Origin: Bacteroidales bacterium
GTDB taxonomy: Bacteria > Bacteroidota > Bacteroidia > Bacteroidales > Marinilabiliaceae
Direction: 5' to 3'
Length of the DNA: 64,000 nucleotides
Assembly: GCA_015061285.1 (NCBI GenBank)
Contig: SUWW01000010.1
Span: 110,100 to 174,099, forward strand
Shown here: in pieces, positions 8,590-17,977 of the stretch
How positions within the stretch are numbered: position 1 is the stretch's first letter
Layout: each line of letters begins with the position of its first letter
Notes under the pieces: model-generated
What the model saw: the letters and a program-made list of their open reading frames with translations, nothing else
Told to the model about the DNA's origin: nothing
Databases searched by the model: none
Made by a program: the position numbers and the translations under genes

Positions 8590-10419
8590 ATGAAAAACAA
8601 ACTTAGAAGCGCCGCAACAACAGAAGGCCGAAGAATGGCTGGAGCTCGTGCTCTCTGGGCTGCCAATGGCATGAAGAAAGAGCAAATCGGCAAACCAATC
8701 ATAGCTATAGCAAACTCATTTACGCAGTTTGTTCCTGGTCATACACATTTGCATGAGATTGGTCAAATAGTGAAAGCCGAAATTGAGAAATTAGGTTGCT
8801 ACGCTGCTGAGTTCAACACTATTGCTATCGACGATGGCATAGCCATGGGTCACAATGGTATGCTCTATTCTCTTCCGAGTCGCGATATTATTGCCGATTC
8901 GGTAGAATATATGTGCAACGCCCACAAAGCCGATGCGCTTGTTTGCATCTCTAACTGCGATAAGATTACTCCTGGTATGCTTATGGCATCGATGCGACTA
9001 AATATACCAACCGTGTTTGTGAGTGGAGGCCCTATGGAAGCAGGACATTGGAATGGCGAGAATGCCGACCTTATAACCGCCATGGTCAAGGGTGCCGACC
9101 CTTCGATTACCGATGCGCAGATGGACGAGATAGAACATTGTGCTTGCCCTGGTTGCGGTAGTTGCTCGGGTATGTTCACCGCCAACTCGATGAACTCGCT
9201 CACCGAGGCTATCGGTCTTTCGCTGCCAGGCAATGGAACCATTTTGGCTACCCACACCAACCGTTTGCAGCTTTTCAAAGATGCAGCAAAGTTGGTAGTA
9301 GAAAATGCATATAAATATTATCGTGATGGTGATGAGTCGGTTCTCCCTAAGTCGATAGCTACGCGTGAGGCTTTCCTCAATGCTATGACGCTCGACATAG
9401 CTATGGGTGGCTCTACCAACACTGTGCTTCACCTCTTGGCCGTAGCCAATGAAGCAGGAGTAGACTTCAAAATGGCCGACATCGACGCCCTTTCGCGTAA
9501 AGTGCCTTGCCTTTGTAAACTTGCGCCTAACACGCAGAAATACTCTATTCAAGAGTGCAATCGTGCTGGTGGCATACTTGGCATACTCAATGAGCTGAAC
9601 AAAGGAGGCTTGCTCAATACTTCGCTTAAACGAGTAAATGGTGCAACGCTTGCCGAAGACTTGAAGAAATATTGCATTACCGGCTCAACCATCGACCCGG
9701 AGGCTGAGCGCATATACAAAAGTGCACCAGCCGGCAAGTTCTCTACCAAGATGGCATCGCAAAGTTGCACCTACGACAGCTTCGATACCGATCGTGCCAC
9801 GGGCTGTATACGCGACCTTGAACATGCTTACACTAAAGATGGTGGTCTTGGTGTTCTCTTTGGAAATATTGCACTTGATGGTTGTGTGATTAAGACGGCT
9901 GGCGTCGATGAGAGCATTTGGCACTTTGAAGGTCCAGCAAAAGTTTTCGATTCGCAAGAAGAGGCATGCGAAGGAATTCTTGGTGGCAAAGTGAAATCGG
10001 GCGATGTGGTAGTTATTCTCTACGAAGGTCCTAAAGGTGGACCTGGTATGCAAGAGATGCTCTATCCGACATCGTATATAAAATCAATGCACCTTGGCAA
10101 AGAGTGTGCGCTCATTACCGATGGCCGTTTTAGTGGCGGAACATCAGGTCTTAGCATAGGACACATCTCGCCAGAAGCAGCAGCAGGTGGCAACATTGGC
10201 TTGCTTCGCGATGGAGATATAATAGTGATAGACATACCAAGTCGAAAGCTCGAAGTGAAACTTTCCGACGAAGAGTTGGCTGCACGCCGAGCCGAAGAGT
10301 TGAAGCGAGGCGACAAAGCATTCACAGCGCCACGTCGTCAGCGCGATGTTCCTAAGAGTCTTCGTGCATATGCATCGATGGTGTCGTCGGCAGACAAAGG
10401 AGCTATAAGATTGATATAA
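8590..10419 (+). CDS. ilvD: Dihydroxy-acid dehydratase
   Basis: IlvD dehydrates 2,3-dihydroxy-isovalerate and -methylvalerate to the 2-keto acids, the third common step of valine and isoleucine synthesis and the source of the leucine precursor. It needs an iron-sulfur cluster. The cluster cysteines are visible in [11 protein letters not shown] near residue 120 and in [13 protein letters not shown] near residue 190. The C-terminal [19 protein letters not shown] near residue 515 is the other strong signature. Length 609 aa is normal. It heads the ilvD-ilvB-ilvN-ilvC block, with a 50-base gap to ilvB, and has a promoter box at 8501. Assignment is secure. Confidence 0.97.
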   Translation: MKNKLRSAATTEGRRMAGARALWAANGMKKEQIGKPIIAIANSFTQFVPGHTHLHEIGQIVKAEIEKLGCYAAEFNTIAIDDGIAMGHNGMLYSLPSRDIIADSVEYMCNAHKADALVCISNCDKITPGMLMASMRLNIPTVFVSGGPMEAGHWNGENADLITAMVKGADPSITDAQMDEIEHCACPGCGSCSGMFTANSMNSLTEAIGLSLPGNGTILATHTNRLQLFKDAAKLVVENAYKYYRDGDESVLPKSIATREAFLNAMTLDIAMGGSTNTVLHLLAVANEAGVDFKMADIDALSRKVPCLCKLAPNTQKYSIQECNRAGGILGILNELNKGGLLNTSLKRVNGATLAEDLKKYCITGSTIDPEAERIYKSAPAGKFSTKMASQSCTYDSFDTDRATGCIRDLEHAYTKDGGLGVLFGNIALDGCVIKTAGVDESIWHFEGPAKVFDSQEEACEGILGGKVKSGDVVVILYEGPKGGPGMQEMLYPTSYIKSMHLGKECALITDGRFSGGTSGLSIGHISPEAAAGGNIGLLRDGDIIVIDIPSRKLEVKLSDEELAARRAEELKRGDKAFTAPRRQRDVPKSLRAYASMVSSADKGAIRLI

Positions 10420-10469
10420 GTATCTAAGTCATAAGACAATAGTAAAAATTAATATATAGAGGAATACGT

Positions 10470-12185
10470 ATGAATGAATATTCCGGATCGGAGATTCTAC
10501 TCAAGTCGCTCATAGAAGAGGGAGTAGAGACGATTTTTGGCTATCCCGGTGGAAGTATAATGCCCGTCTACGACGCGCTATACGACTATCAAGACAAATT
10601 TCACCACGTGTTGGTTCGTCACGAACAAGGCGCAGTGCATGCAGCACAAGGCTTTGCACGTGCAAGTGGCAAAACGGGTGTCGTCATTGTCACCTCGGGA
10701 CCAGGAGCAACCAACGCCATAACAGGCATAGCTGATGCTATGATTGATTCAACGCCAATCGTCGTCATCACAGGTCAGGTGGCATCGGCAGCATTAGGTT
10801 CAGACGCATTCCAAGAGACCGATCTCATAGGCATCACTTTGCCTATCACCAAATGGAGTTATCAAATTCGCCGTGCTGAAGATGTGGCTTGGGCAGTGGC
10901 TCGTGCATTCTATATAGCTTCGAACGGACGCCCGGGTCCTGTGGTGCTCGACTTCGCTAAGAATGCGCAAGTTGGCAAGACTGAGTTCAACTACAAAAAG
11001 TGCAACTTCATACGTAGTTACAATCCGTATCCTAATATCGACAATTCGCTCATCAGCCAAGCTGTAAACATGATAAATAGCGCTAAGAAACCGCTACTTA
11101 TCTTCGGCCAAGGCATTACGTTGAGTGGTGCCGAGAAAGAACTCAAAGAGTTCCTCGACAAAACTGACATTCCTGCTGCATCGACTCTTATGGGTCTTTC
11201 GGCATTGCCTTCGGACTATAAAAACTTCAAAGGCATGCTCGGTATGCACGGAAGTATTGCAAGTAACATCAAGACCAATGAGTGTGATTTACTTATTGCC
11301 GTTGGCTTGCGTTTTTCCGATCGCATCACAGGCACTGTAAGTACTTATGCAAAACAAGCTAAGGTCATACATATAGATATTGATGCTGCCGAAATAGGTA
11401 AGATAATCCCAGTTTCGCTTGGCATACTTGGTGACGCCAAAACGGTGCTTTCGCGTTTGACAAATAGCGTGAAAGAGAGTAAGCACACCGAGTGGCTACA
11501 GACATTCGAAGAGCCGGAGCGCGTAGAGTATGAAAAGGTTATCAGTCCGGAAATTTTCCCAGAGAAAGGCCCGATAAATATGGGCGAAGTGGTTCGCTTC
11601 GTAGCCGATGCGTCGCAAGGAGAAGCCATAGTGGTGAACGATGTAGGACAGAATCAAATGCTTTCTGCACGTTATTCGAAATTTGCAAAGCCACGTAGCC
11701 TTATAACCTCTGGAGGATTGGGTACTATGGGATTTGGATTGCCAGCAGCAGTAGGTGCGAAGATTGCTCAACCTACACGACAAGTGTGCCTATTCGTAGG
11801 TGATGGCGGCCTGCAAATGACAATGCAAGAGCTTGGCACGATAATGCAAGAGAAGATAGGAGTGAAGATAATAGTGCTCAATAATACGTGGCTTGGCAAC
11901 GTGCGCCAATGGCAAGAGCTATTCTTCAACGAACGCTATTCGCAAACGCGTTTGCAAAATCCCGACTTCCAACAAGTAGCAGAGGCTTATGGTTTTGGTC
12001 ATCAGCGAGTGATAGAGCGCAAGGACCTTGGCGAAGCAATAGAGAAGATGCTTGCCGACCCCGATCAACCTTATCTGCTTGAAGTTTGCGTTGTAGAAGC
12101 GGGAATGGTTATGCCAATGATACCACCAGGAAAGGGCATAACAGATATTATGTTGAACGAACACGAATGGTATTCTAAAAGCTAA
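10470..12185 (+). CDS. ilvB: Acetolactate synthase, large subunit
   Basis: This is the catalytic subunit of acetohydroxyacid synthase, which condenses two pyruvates, or pyruvate with 2-ketobutyrate, using thiamine diphosphate, FAD and magnesium. The N-terminal domain has the catalytic Glu in VRHEQGAVHAA near residue 47, after FGYPGGSIMPVYDAL. The central FAD domain is present, and the thiamine-diphosphate motif begins VGDGGLQM near residue 440, closing at VLNNTWLG. Length 571 aa is typical. It is followed 6 bases later by ilvN, its regulatory partner, so the two are translated together. Assignment is secure. Confidence 0.97.
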   Translation: MNEYSGSEILLKSLIEEGVETIFGYPGGSIMPVYDALYDYQDKFHHVLVRHEQGAVHAAQGFARASGKTGVVIVTSGPGATNAITGIADAMIDSTPIVVITGQVASAALGSDAFQETDLIGITLPITKWSYQIRRAEDVAWAVARAFYIASNGRPGPVVLDFAKNAQVGKTEFNYKKCNFIRSYNPYPNIDNSLISQAVNMINSAKKPLLIFGQGITLSGAEKELKEFLDKTDIPAASTLMGLSALPSDYKNFKGMLGMHGSIASNIKTNECDLLIAVGLRFSDRITGTVSTYAKQAKVIHIDIDAAEIGKIIPVSLGILGDAKTVLSRLTNSVKESKHTEWLQTFEEPERVEYEKVISPEIFPEKGPINMGEVVRFVADASQGEAIVVNDVGQNQMLSARYSKFAKPRSLITSGGLGTMGFGLPAAVGAKIAQPTRQVCLFVGDGGLQMTMQELGTIMQEKIGVKIIVLNNTWLGNVRQWQELFFNERYSQTRLQNPDFQQVAEAYGFGHQRVIERKDLGEAIEKMLADPDQPYLLEVCVVEAGMVMPMIPPGKGITDIMLNEHEWYSKS

Positions 12186-12191
12186 GCGTCT

Positions 12192-12734
12192 ATGGATCCG
12201 TTATTTACAGTAACAGTATATTCAGAAAACCAAGTAGGTTTGCTGAACCAAATATCTATAATATTTACACGTCGAAACCTCAATATTTGGTCGTTAACGG
12301 TGTCGGCATCGGCAATAGAAGGTGTGCATAAGTTCACCATCACATGCCGCACATCGCAGAAGCAAATTGAGGCAGTAGTGAAGCAAATAGAGAAAAAGAT
12401 AGATGTGTTGAAAGCATTCTATTACACCAACGACGAGATTATATATCAAGAAGTTGCTCTCTATAAAGTGCAAACCGAAAATTTGCTCGACAGCAGCGAT
12501 TTTGAGGAACTTGTACGTAGCAGCCACGCTCATATTATGGAGATTAATCGCACATATACAGTAATACAAAAAACTGGACACTGCGAGGAGATACAGGACC
12601 TCTACGAAAAGCTCATTCCTTACGGAGTGTTACAATTTGTTCGTTCGGGTCGAGTAGCTATAACCAAATCGACCGAAGAAAAAGTGTCGCGATTCTTGGC
12701 AGAACGAGCCGAAGTGGGACGAAACGTAAACTAA
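12192..12734 (+). CDS. ilvN: Acetolactate synthase, small regulatory subunit
   Basis: This subunit activates IlvB and confers feedback inhibition by valine. An N-terminal ACT domain is clear: FTVTVYSENQVGLLNQIS with the Gly-Leu turn that binds the amino acid, then NIWSLTVSAS. A second ACT-like half starts near residue 75 (FYYTNDEIIYQEVALYKV). At 180 aa it is the long form of the subunit. It starts 6 bases after ilvB. A 99-base gap with a possible internal promoter separates it from ilvC. In several Bacteroides, as I recall, an acyl-ACP thioesterase gene lies between ilvN and ilvC; none is present here. Confidence 0.95.
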   Translation: MDPLFTVTVYSENQVGLLNQISIIFTRRNLNIWSLTVSASAIEGVHKFTITCRTSQKQIEAVVKQIEKKIDVLKAFYYTNDEIIYQEVALYKVQTENLLDSSDFEELVRSSHAHIMEINRTYTVIQKTGHCEEIQDLYEKLIPYGVLQFVRSGRVAITKSTEEKVSRFLAERAEVGRNVN

Positions 12735-12777
12735 CAAATCATTAGAGAATAAGGTAAGGAAGTGGCGAATAGTTAGT

Positions 12778-12785
12778 TAAATTTG
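12778..12785 (+). promoter_or_regulatory. Possible internal promoter before ilvC
   Basis: TAAATTTG fits the TAnnTTTG -7 consensus, about 50 bases before the ilvC start. No clear -33 element is seen. It could raise ilvC expression above the upstream genes. Confidence 0.4.
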
Positions 12786-12833
12786 CTCTTCCTATGAAAA
12801 AAGATACAACACATAAAAATTAATAGTAAACAA

Positions 12834-13877
12834 ATGGCAAAAATGAATTTTGGCGGTGTCATAGAAAATGTTGTGACCCGTGATGAATTTCCACTTGCGA
12901 AAGCAAAAGAGATCCTAAAAGACGAAACCATAGCAGTTATTGGTTATGGTGTGCAAGGCCCTGGTCAATCGCTTAACCTTCGCGATAATGGTTTCAATGT
13001 TATAGTTGGTCAACGTCCAGGTAAAACATTCGATAAGGCAGTAGCTGATGGTTGGGTGCCAGGCGAGACTCTTTTTGGCATCGAAGAGGCAGCACAAAGA
13101 GGCACTATCATCATGTGTCTTCTTTCCGACGCTGCTGTTATGTCGGTTTGGCCTACCCTCAAGAAATATCTCACACCAGGTAAGGCTCTCTATTTCTCAC
13201 ACGGTTTTGCCATCACTTGGAACGATCGCACGGGCGTAGTTCCTGATAAAGATATCGACGTAATCATGGTTGCTCCTAAAGGTTCTGGTACATCACTTCG
13301 TACTATGTTCCTTCAAGGTCGCGGCTTGAATAGCTCATATGCAGTATATCAAGATGTAACAGGCAAAGCAATGGATCGCACGCTTGCTCTTGGTATTGGT
13401 ATTGGTTCGGGCTACTTGTTCGAAACAACCTTCCAACGTGAGGCTACTTCCGACCTTACTGGTGAACGTGGCTCACTCATGGGCGCAATCCAAGGTTTGT
13501 TGCTCGCACAGTATGAAGTACTCCGCGAGAATGGTCACACTCCTTCTGAAGCATTCAACGAAACTGTAGAAGAGCTCACACAGTCGCTAATGCCACTCTT
13601 TGCTAAGAATGGTATGGACTGGATGTATGCTAACTGCTCTACCACCGCTCAGCGTGGAGCTCTCGACTGGATGGGTCCATTCCACGACGCTATCAAACCA
13701 GTTGTTGAGAAGCTATATGCTAACGTAAAATGTGGCAACGAAGCTCAAATCTCTATCGATGCAAACTCTAAGCCCGACTATCGTGTTGGCTTGGAGAAAG
13801 AGCTAAAAGCCCTACGCGAAAGCGAAATGTGGCAAACCGCTGTAACAGTTCGCAAACTACGTCCTGAGAATAATTAA
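12834..13877 (+). CDS. ilvC: Ketol-acid reductoisomerase
   Basis: IlvC isomerises and reduces acetolactate and acetohydroxybutyrate to dihydroxy acids with NAD(P)H and magnesium. The Rossmann motif reads VIGYGVQGPGQSLNLRDNG near residue 40; most family members have GSQGHAHALNLRDSG there, so this is a variant form. The cofactor loop is GQRPGKTFDKA. The catalytic domain contains the metal-binding Asp and Glu in SDLTGERGSLMG near residue 215 and a later Glu in EAFNETVEEL. Length 347 aa is typical of class I. Codon use looks strongly biased, as for a highly expressed gene. It ends before a hairpin that separates it from leuA. Confidence 0.95.
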   Translation: MAKMNFGGVIENVVTRDEFPLAKAKEILKDETIAVIGYGVQGPGQSLNLRDNGFNVIVGQRPGKTFDKAVADGWVPGETLFGIEEAAQRGTIIMCLLSDAAVMSVWPTLKKYLTPGKALYFSHGFAITWNDRTGVVPDKDIDVIMVAPKGSGTSLRTMFLQGRGLNSSYAVYQDVTGKAMDRTLALGIGIGSGYLFETTFQREATSDLTGERGSLMGAIQGLLLAQYEVLRENGHTPSEAFNETVEELTQSLMPLFAKNGMDWMYANCSTTAQRGALDWMGPFHDAIKPVVEKLYANVKCGNEAQISIDANSKPDYRVGLEKELKALRESEMWQTAVTVRKLRPENN

Positions 13878-13880
13878 TAT

Positions 13881-13938
13881 TCAGAGCATCATAGTTAATA
13901 GTCAGCGAGTTTGCTCTGAGCCGACTCGCTGACTTTTT
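13881..13938 (+). terminator. Terminator or attenuator between ilvC and leuA
   Basis: GTCAGCGAGT (13901-13910) pairs with ACTCGCTGAC (13924-13933), a perfect 10-bp stem with a 13-base loop, followed by T5. In addition, TCAGAGCA at 13881-13888 is perfectly complementary to TGCTCTGA at 13912-13919 inside the terminator loop. The two pairings compete, or form a pseudoknot. leuA starts only 31 bases later with no promoter box in between, so leuA probably depends on read-through. Confidence 0.75.
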
Positions 13939-13968
13939 CATTTTTACATACATATACATAGAAAAACA

Positions 13969-15468
13969 ATGGAAAATCACGTCTATATCTTCGACACAAC
14001 ATTGCGCGATGGCGAACAAGTGCCCGGCTGCCAACTCAACACAGTAGAAAAAATACAAGTAGCTAAGCAGCTCGAAGCCCTCGGTGTCGACATCATTGAG
14101 GCGGGCTTTCCTATATCGAGCCCTGGCGATTTCAACTCGGTAGTAGAAATTTCGAAAGCCGTTACTTGGCCTACCATCTGCGCTCTTACTCGCGCAGTAG
14201 AAAAAGACATCGATGTGGCTGCTGAGGCTTTGAAATATGCAAAACATAAGCGCATACACACTGGCATTGGTACGTCAGACTCGCATATAAAATATAAATT
14301 CAACTCCACTCGCGAAGAGATCATCGAGCGCGCTGTAAAAGCAGTTAAGTATGCTCGTAGATTTGTAGACGACGTTGAATTCTATGCCGAGGACGCTGGT
14401 CGTACCGATAACGAATATCTCGCGCGCGTAGTGGAAGCTGTTATCAAAGCTGGCGCTACTGTTGTAAATATTCCCGACACCACGGGCTATTGCCTACCTT
14501 CGGAATATGGTGCTAAGATTAAGTACCTCATTGATCATGTTGATGGCATCGACAAAGCTATAATCTCTACACACTGTCACAACGACCTCGGTATGGCTAC
14601 TGCCAACACCATGGCTGGCTTGCTCAATGGTGCTCGCCAAGTGGAAGTTACTATTAATGGTATTGGTGAGCGCGCGGGCAACACTTCGCTCGAAGAGATT
14701 GCCATGATTATAAAATGCCACAACGACATAGCTCTCGACACTACTATCAATACTCAGAAAATTTACCCGACAAGCCGCATGGTTTCGAACTTGATGAATA
14801 TGCCTGTTCAGCCAAACAAAGCCATTGTCGGACGAAATGCATTTGCTCATTCAAGTGGTATTCACCAAGATGGTGTGCTGAAAAACGTTCAGACCTACGA
14901 GATTATGAATCCGCAAGATGTAGGTATCGATGTAAATAGCATTGTGCTTACGGCGCGAAGCGGACGTGCTGCACTGAAACACCGTTTGCATACCTTAGGA
15001 ATTGAGGTAGAAGGCGAAAAACTTGATGGCCTTTATGAGAAGTTTCTGAAACTTGCCGACAAGAAGAAAGAGGTCAACGACGACGATTTGCTCATCTTGG
15101 CTGGTGCCGACACTGCCAATAATAACCATATAAAACTTGATTATCTGCAAGTTACGAGTGGTGTAGGTCTGAAACCTATGGCAAGCATTGGGCTCGACAT
15201 AGCGGGCGAAAAATTCCAAGCTGCCGACACTGGTAATGGTCCTGTAGATGCTGCTATCAACGCGCTTAAGCAGATTATCAAGCGTCCAATGATACTGAAA
15301 GAGATGACCATTCAGAGCATCAACAAAGGTTCCGATGATGCTTGCAAAGTGCACATGCAAGTGGAGACCGAGGGCAGAGTTTACTATGGTTTCGGCTCCA
15401 ACACCGACATTGTGGCAGCCAGCATCGAGGCGTACATCGATTGCATAAATAAATTTGTGAAGAAGTAG
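13969..15468 (+). CDS. leuA: 2-isopropylmalate synthase
   Basis: LeuA condenses acetyl-CoA with 2-ketoisovalerate, the committed step to leucine. The barrel domain has [13 protein letters not shown] at residues 9-21, the metal-binding HCHNDLGMA near residue 201, and [14 protein letters not shown] near 229. After the linker, the C-terminal leucine-binding allosteric domain is intact (from about residue 390, with [12 protein letters not shown] near 423). Length 499 aa is typical of the bacterial short form. Retention of the regulatory domain and the [10 protein letters not shown] segment favours LeuA over citramalate synthase. leuB, leuC and leuD are not in the window. It ends at a strong terminator. 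Confidence 0.95.
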   Translation: MENHVYIFDTTLRDGEQVPGCQLNTVEKIQVAKQLEALGVDIIEAGFPISSPGDFNSVVEISKAVTWPTICALTRAVEKDIDVAAEALKYAKHKRIHTGIGTSDSHIKYKFNSTREEIIERAVKAVKYARRFVDDVEFYAEDAGRTDNEYLARVVEAVIKAGATVVNIPDTTGYCLPSEYGAKIKYLIDHVDGIDKAIISTHCHNDLGMATANTMAGLLNGARQVEVTINGIGERAGNTSLEEIAMIIKCHNDIALDTTINTQKIYPTSRMVSNLMNMPVQPNKAIVGRNAFAHSSGIHQDGVLKNVQTYEIMNPQDVGIDVNSIVLTARSGRAALKHRLHTLGIEVEGEKLDGLYEKFLKLADKKKEVNDDDLLILAGADTANNNHIKLDYLQVTSGVGLKPMASIGLDIAGEKFQAADTGNGPVDAAINALKQIIKRPMILKEMTIQSINKGSDDACKVHMQVETEGRVYYGFGSNTDIVAASIEAYIDCINKFVKK

Positions 15469-15501
15469 AATCTTCTTTCTACATACGTATTTATAAAAAC
15501 T

Positions 15502-15536
15502 AAATGCCGTGCTAACGAGTGTAGTACGGCATTTTT
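15502..15536 (+). terminator. leuA terminator, probably bidirectional
   Basis: AAATGCCGT (15502-15510) pairs with ACGGCATTT (15525-15533), with an inner CTA/TAG extension, and is followed by T5. It lies between convergent leuA and obgE, and an A-rich stretch on the other side could serve obgE as well. Confidence 0.85.
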
Positions 15537-15562
15537 ATATGAGTGGTGAACTCATAATTATT

Positions 15563-16555
15563 TTATCCATTCATTTGCTTCCAGAGCACGTCTTTGAGTT
15601 CCATAAGACCTTGCTGTGTATGCGATGAGAACATCACGGTAGGAATATCTTTAGGAAGGTTTTTGGCTATTTTGGCGCGTTGTTCTTCGTCGACGAGGTC
15701 GAGTTTCGATACGGCCAATACGCGTTGTTTGTCGAGCAATTCTGGATTGTATTTTTCGAGTTCGTGGCAAAGAACGTTATATTCTTCGGCAACATCTTCG
15801 GCGTCGGCAGCTACAACGAAAAGCAGAATACTATTACGCTCTATATGGCGTAAGAATCGCAAGCCTAAGCCCTTGCCTTCGGCGGCTCCTTCGATGATTC
15901 CTGGAATATCGGCCATACAGAACGAGCGGTCGTCGCGATACTTCACGATGCCCAAATTAGGTACGAGGGTAGTGAACGGATAGTCGGCAATTTCTGGTTT
16001 TGCAGCCGATACAACGCTCAGGAGAGTAGACTTACCAGCGTTAGGGAAACCAACAAGACCAACATCGGCAAGCACCTTGAGCTCCAGAATGGCAGTACGT
16101 TCTTCGCCATCTTCGCCAGGTTGAGCGAAACGTGGCGTTTGATATGTGGCAGTCTTGAAATGGGTATTACCCAGACCACCTCGCCCTCCTTTGCAGATGA
16201 TATACTCTTCGCCATCGTTGGTTACTTCGCAGATGATTTCTTCGGTGTCGGCATCTTTCACCACTGTGCCGAGCGGCACTTCTATGTAGTTATCCTTGCC
16301 CTCTTTACCGAAAGAGCGCATACGTCCACCGGCTTCGCCATCTTCGGCAAACACGTGGCGAGCAAATTTGAGGTGAATGAGCGTCCACAATTGCGCGTTG
16401 CCTTTCACTATCACGTGTCCGCCGCGACCGCCATCACCACCGTCGGGGCCACCTTTTTCTACCATCTTTTCGTGGCGTAGATGTGCCGAACCTGCGCCAC
16501 CATGACCTGAGCGGCAATATATCTTTACGTAGTCAACAAAATTCGAAGATGCCAT
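15563..16555 (-). CDS. obgE: Obg GTPase
   Basis: ObgE is an essential GTPase that binds the large ribosomal subunit and links ribosome assembly to growth. The glycine-rich Obg domain covers residues 1-158, with [14 protein letters not shown] and [12 protein letters not shown]. The GTPase domain follows: G1 is [11 protein letters not shown] near 167, G2 lies in [10 protein letters not shown]3 is DIPGIIEGA near 215, and G4 is SKLD near 287 in place of the usual NKxD. At 330 aa the protein lacks the extra C-terminal OCT domain found in Firmicutes, as is usual outside that group. A 177-base gap separates it from adk upstream. Confidence 0.96.
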   Translation of the reverse strand: MASSNFVDYVKIYCRSGHGGAGSAHLRHEKMVEKGGPDGGDGGRGGHVIVKGNAQLWTLIHLKFARHVFAEDGEAGGRMRSFGKEGKDNYIEVPLGTVVKDADTEEIICEVTNDGEEYIICKGGRGGLGNTHFKTATYQTPRFAQPGEDGEERTAILELKVLADVGLVGFPNAGKSTLLSVVSAAKPEIADYPFTTLVPNLGIVKYRDDRSFCMADIPGIIEGAAEGKGLGLRFLRHIERNSILLFVVAADAEDVAEEYNVLCHELEKYNPELLDKQRVLAVSKLDLVDEEQRAKIAKNLPKDIPTVMFSSHTQQGLMELKDVLWKQMNG

Positions 16556-16663
16556 ATTTATATTTTTACTTATAAATCACCGAATGAAACTAATAAAACG
16601 AAAATACTATACCGAAACGACAAATAGATGGTTAATTACAAATTCGTTCAATTCGGCGAAGCA

Positions 16664-16686
16664 AAGAAAAAGCCCCAACCGTGGGC
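16664..16686 (-). terminator. Terminator after adk
   Basis: On the minus strand GCCC and GGGC form a short GC-only stem (from 16686 to 16672) and are followed by TTTTT and a further T-rich stretch. It lies between adk and obgE and would end the hpt-adk transcript. Confidence 0.55.
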
Positions 16687-16732
16687 GACATTACGCGAGC
16701 ACGATTGCGGCTTAGATTATTGCGTTTTCAGA

Positions 16733-17308
16733 CTACTTTACAGCGTCGATAGCTTTGCAAAGGTTAGCAAAGATCTCGTCTACCGAGCCAACGCCATTGA
16801 TGACAACTTTCTTGCCTTCAGCAGCATAGAAATCCATCACTGGTTTAGTCTTCTTGTTGTATTCTGCGATACGATTTTTGATTGTCTCGATATTGGCATC
16901 GTCGGTACGACCAGAGGTCTTGCCGCGCTCCAATATACGTTTGGTAAGCTCATCTTCAGGAACTTCGAGGTCGAGAAGAATAGCTACATCGGTGTCGTAT
17001 GATGCAAGCATCTCTTTGAGTGCTTTGGCTTGATCGGTGGTACGTGGGAAACCATCGAAAATAACACCCTTCGACTTTACGTTTTTGTCGAGGAAACTAT
17101 CAATCATACCAATGACAACTTCGTCGGGCACAAGTTCGCCTTTGTCCATGTGTTGCTTTGCGAGGTAGCCAAGCTGAGTGTTTGTTTCAATCTCGTGACG
17201 AAGCAAATCACCAGTTGAGATGTGGTCAAAACCATACTTTTTGATAAGGTTTTCACTCTGAGTTCCCTTGCCTGATCCAGGAGGGCCAAAAATTACAATG
17301 TTGAGCAT
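16733..17308 (-). CDS. adk: Adenylate kinase
   Basis: Adenylate kinase interconverts ATP plus AMP with two ADP in the cytosol. The P-loop is FGPPGSGKGTQ at residues 6-16. The AMP-binding Arg sits in STGDLLRHE near residue 40, and DGFPRT near 84 is the second AMP-site motif. The lid carries RGKTSGRTDD near 127 and has no zinc-binding cysteines; its short form gives 191 aa, the usual Bacteroidota length. It lies 26 bases after hpt on the same strand, so both are likely one purine-salvage transcript. Confidence 0.97.
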   Translation of the reverse strand: MLNIVIFGPPGSGKGTQSENLIKKYGFDHISTGDLLRHEIETNTQLGYLAKQHMDKGELVPDEVVIGMIDSFLDKNVKSKGVIFDGFPRTTDQAKALKEMLASYDTDVAILLDLEVPEDELTKRILERGKTSGRTDDANIETIKNRIAEYNKKTKPVMDFYAAEGKKVVINGVGSVDEIFANLCKAIDAVK

Positions 17309-17334
17309 TGTTGTAAAGTGTTATAAATCGATTA

Positions 17335-17871
17335 TTACTCTATTATTTTATAAATGTCCACAAGGTTACGACCATAACCATCGTAATCAAGTCCGTGACC
17401 TACAATAAATTCGTTAGGAATGTTCAAACCGATGTATTCGGGAGTCTTTTCTTTAGGGCAAACGCCTGGTTTGAAGAGCATTGTGCATACATGAACCTCT
17501 TCTGCGCCGAGGCCTTTTACTTGTTGAATGATGTTGGTTATGGTAGCGCCCGTATCGACTATGTCTTCCACAATCACCACTGAGCGTCCATGCAAATCTT
17601 CATTCATACCTATGAGTTGCTTCATGCTGCCCGTCGACTTTGTGCCTTCGTAGGATGCCAACTTAACAAACGAAATTTGGCAATCAATATTCACATGCTT
17701 CATAAGGTCGGAAGCAAACATAAATGCACCATTGAGCACCACAAGGAAAATAGGCTTTTTGCCTTGCAAGTCGTTGTTGATGCGAGCTGCCACTGCGGCT
17801 GTTGCCTTATCGATTTCGTCCGCCGGTATCGACGTTTCGAACTCTTTATCAAGTATTTTTACTCTTGCCAT
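17335..17871 (-). CDS. hpt: Hypoxanthine phosphoribosyltransferase
   Basis: This enzyme salvages hypoxanthine, and probably guanine, by joining it to phosphoribosyl pyrophosphate. The PRPP-binding motif is VVIVEDIVDTGAT near residue 99. The flexible-loop residues KLASYEGTKSTG near residue 72 and the base-contacting segment FIVGHGLDYDGYGRNL near 155 are those of hypoxanthine enzymes. Length 178 aa is normal. It is the first gene of an hpt-adk unit, has a promoter box at 17896-17903, and is divergent from purE, so purine salvage and synthesis are back to back. Confidence 0.95.
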   Translation of the reverse strand: MARVKILDKEFETSIPADEIDKATAAVAARINNDLQGKKPIFLVVLNGAFMFASDLMKHVNIDCQISFVKLASYEGTKSTGSMKQLIGMNEDLHGRSVVIVEDIVDTGATITNIIQQVKGLGAEEVHVCTMLFKPGVCPKEKTPEYIGLNIPNEFIVGHGLDYDGYGRNLVDIYKIIE

Positions 17872-17895
17872 TTATCTATCCAGAGGTTATGAGCG

Positions 17896-17903
17896 CAAAA
17901 GTA
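17896..17903 (-). promoter_or_regulatory. -7 box before hpt
   Basis: Minus-strand TACTTTTG followed by CGC matches TAnnTTTG exactly, 25 bases before the hpt start. The leader RNA would be very short. Confidence 0.65.
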
Positions 17904-17946
17904 TGAAATTTGACTGTAAAGTATAACCATCTGATAATAGAGAATT

Positions 17947-17954
17947 TATTTTTG
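17947..17954 (+). promoter_or_regulatory. -7 box before purE
   Basis: TATTTTTG followed by CGC matches TAnnTTTG exactly, 24 bases before the purE start. The boxes for purE and hpt are 43 bases apart and face away from each other. Confidence 0.6.
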
Positions 17955-17977
17955 CGCTTATAATTCACTATTCACCC

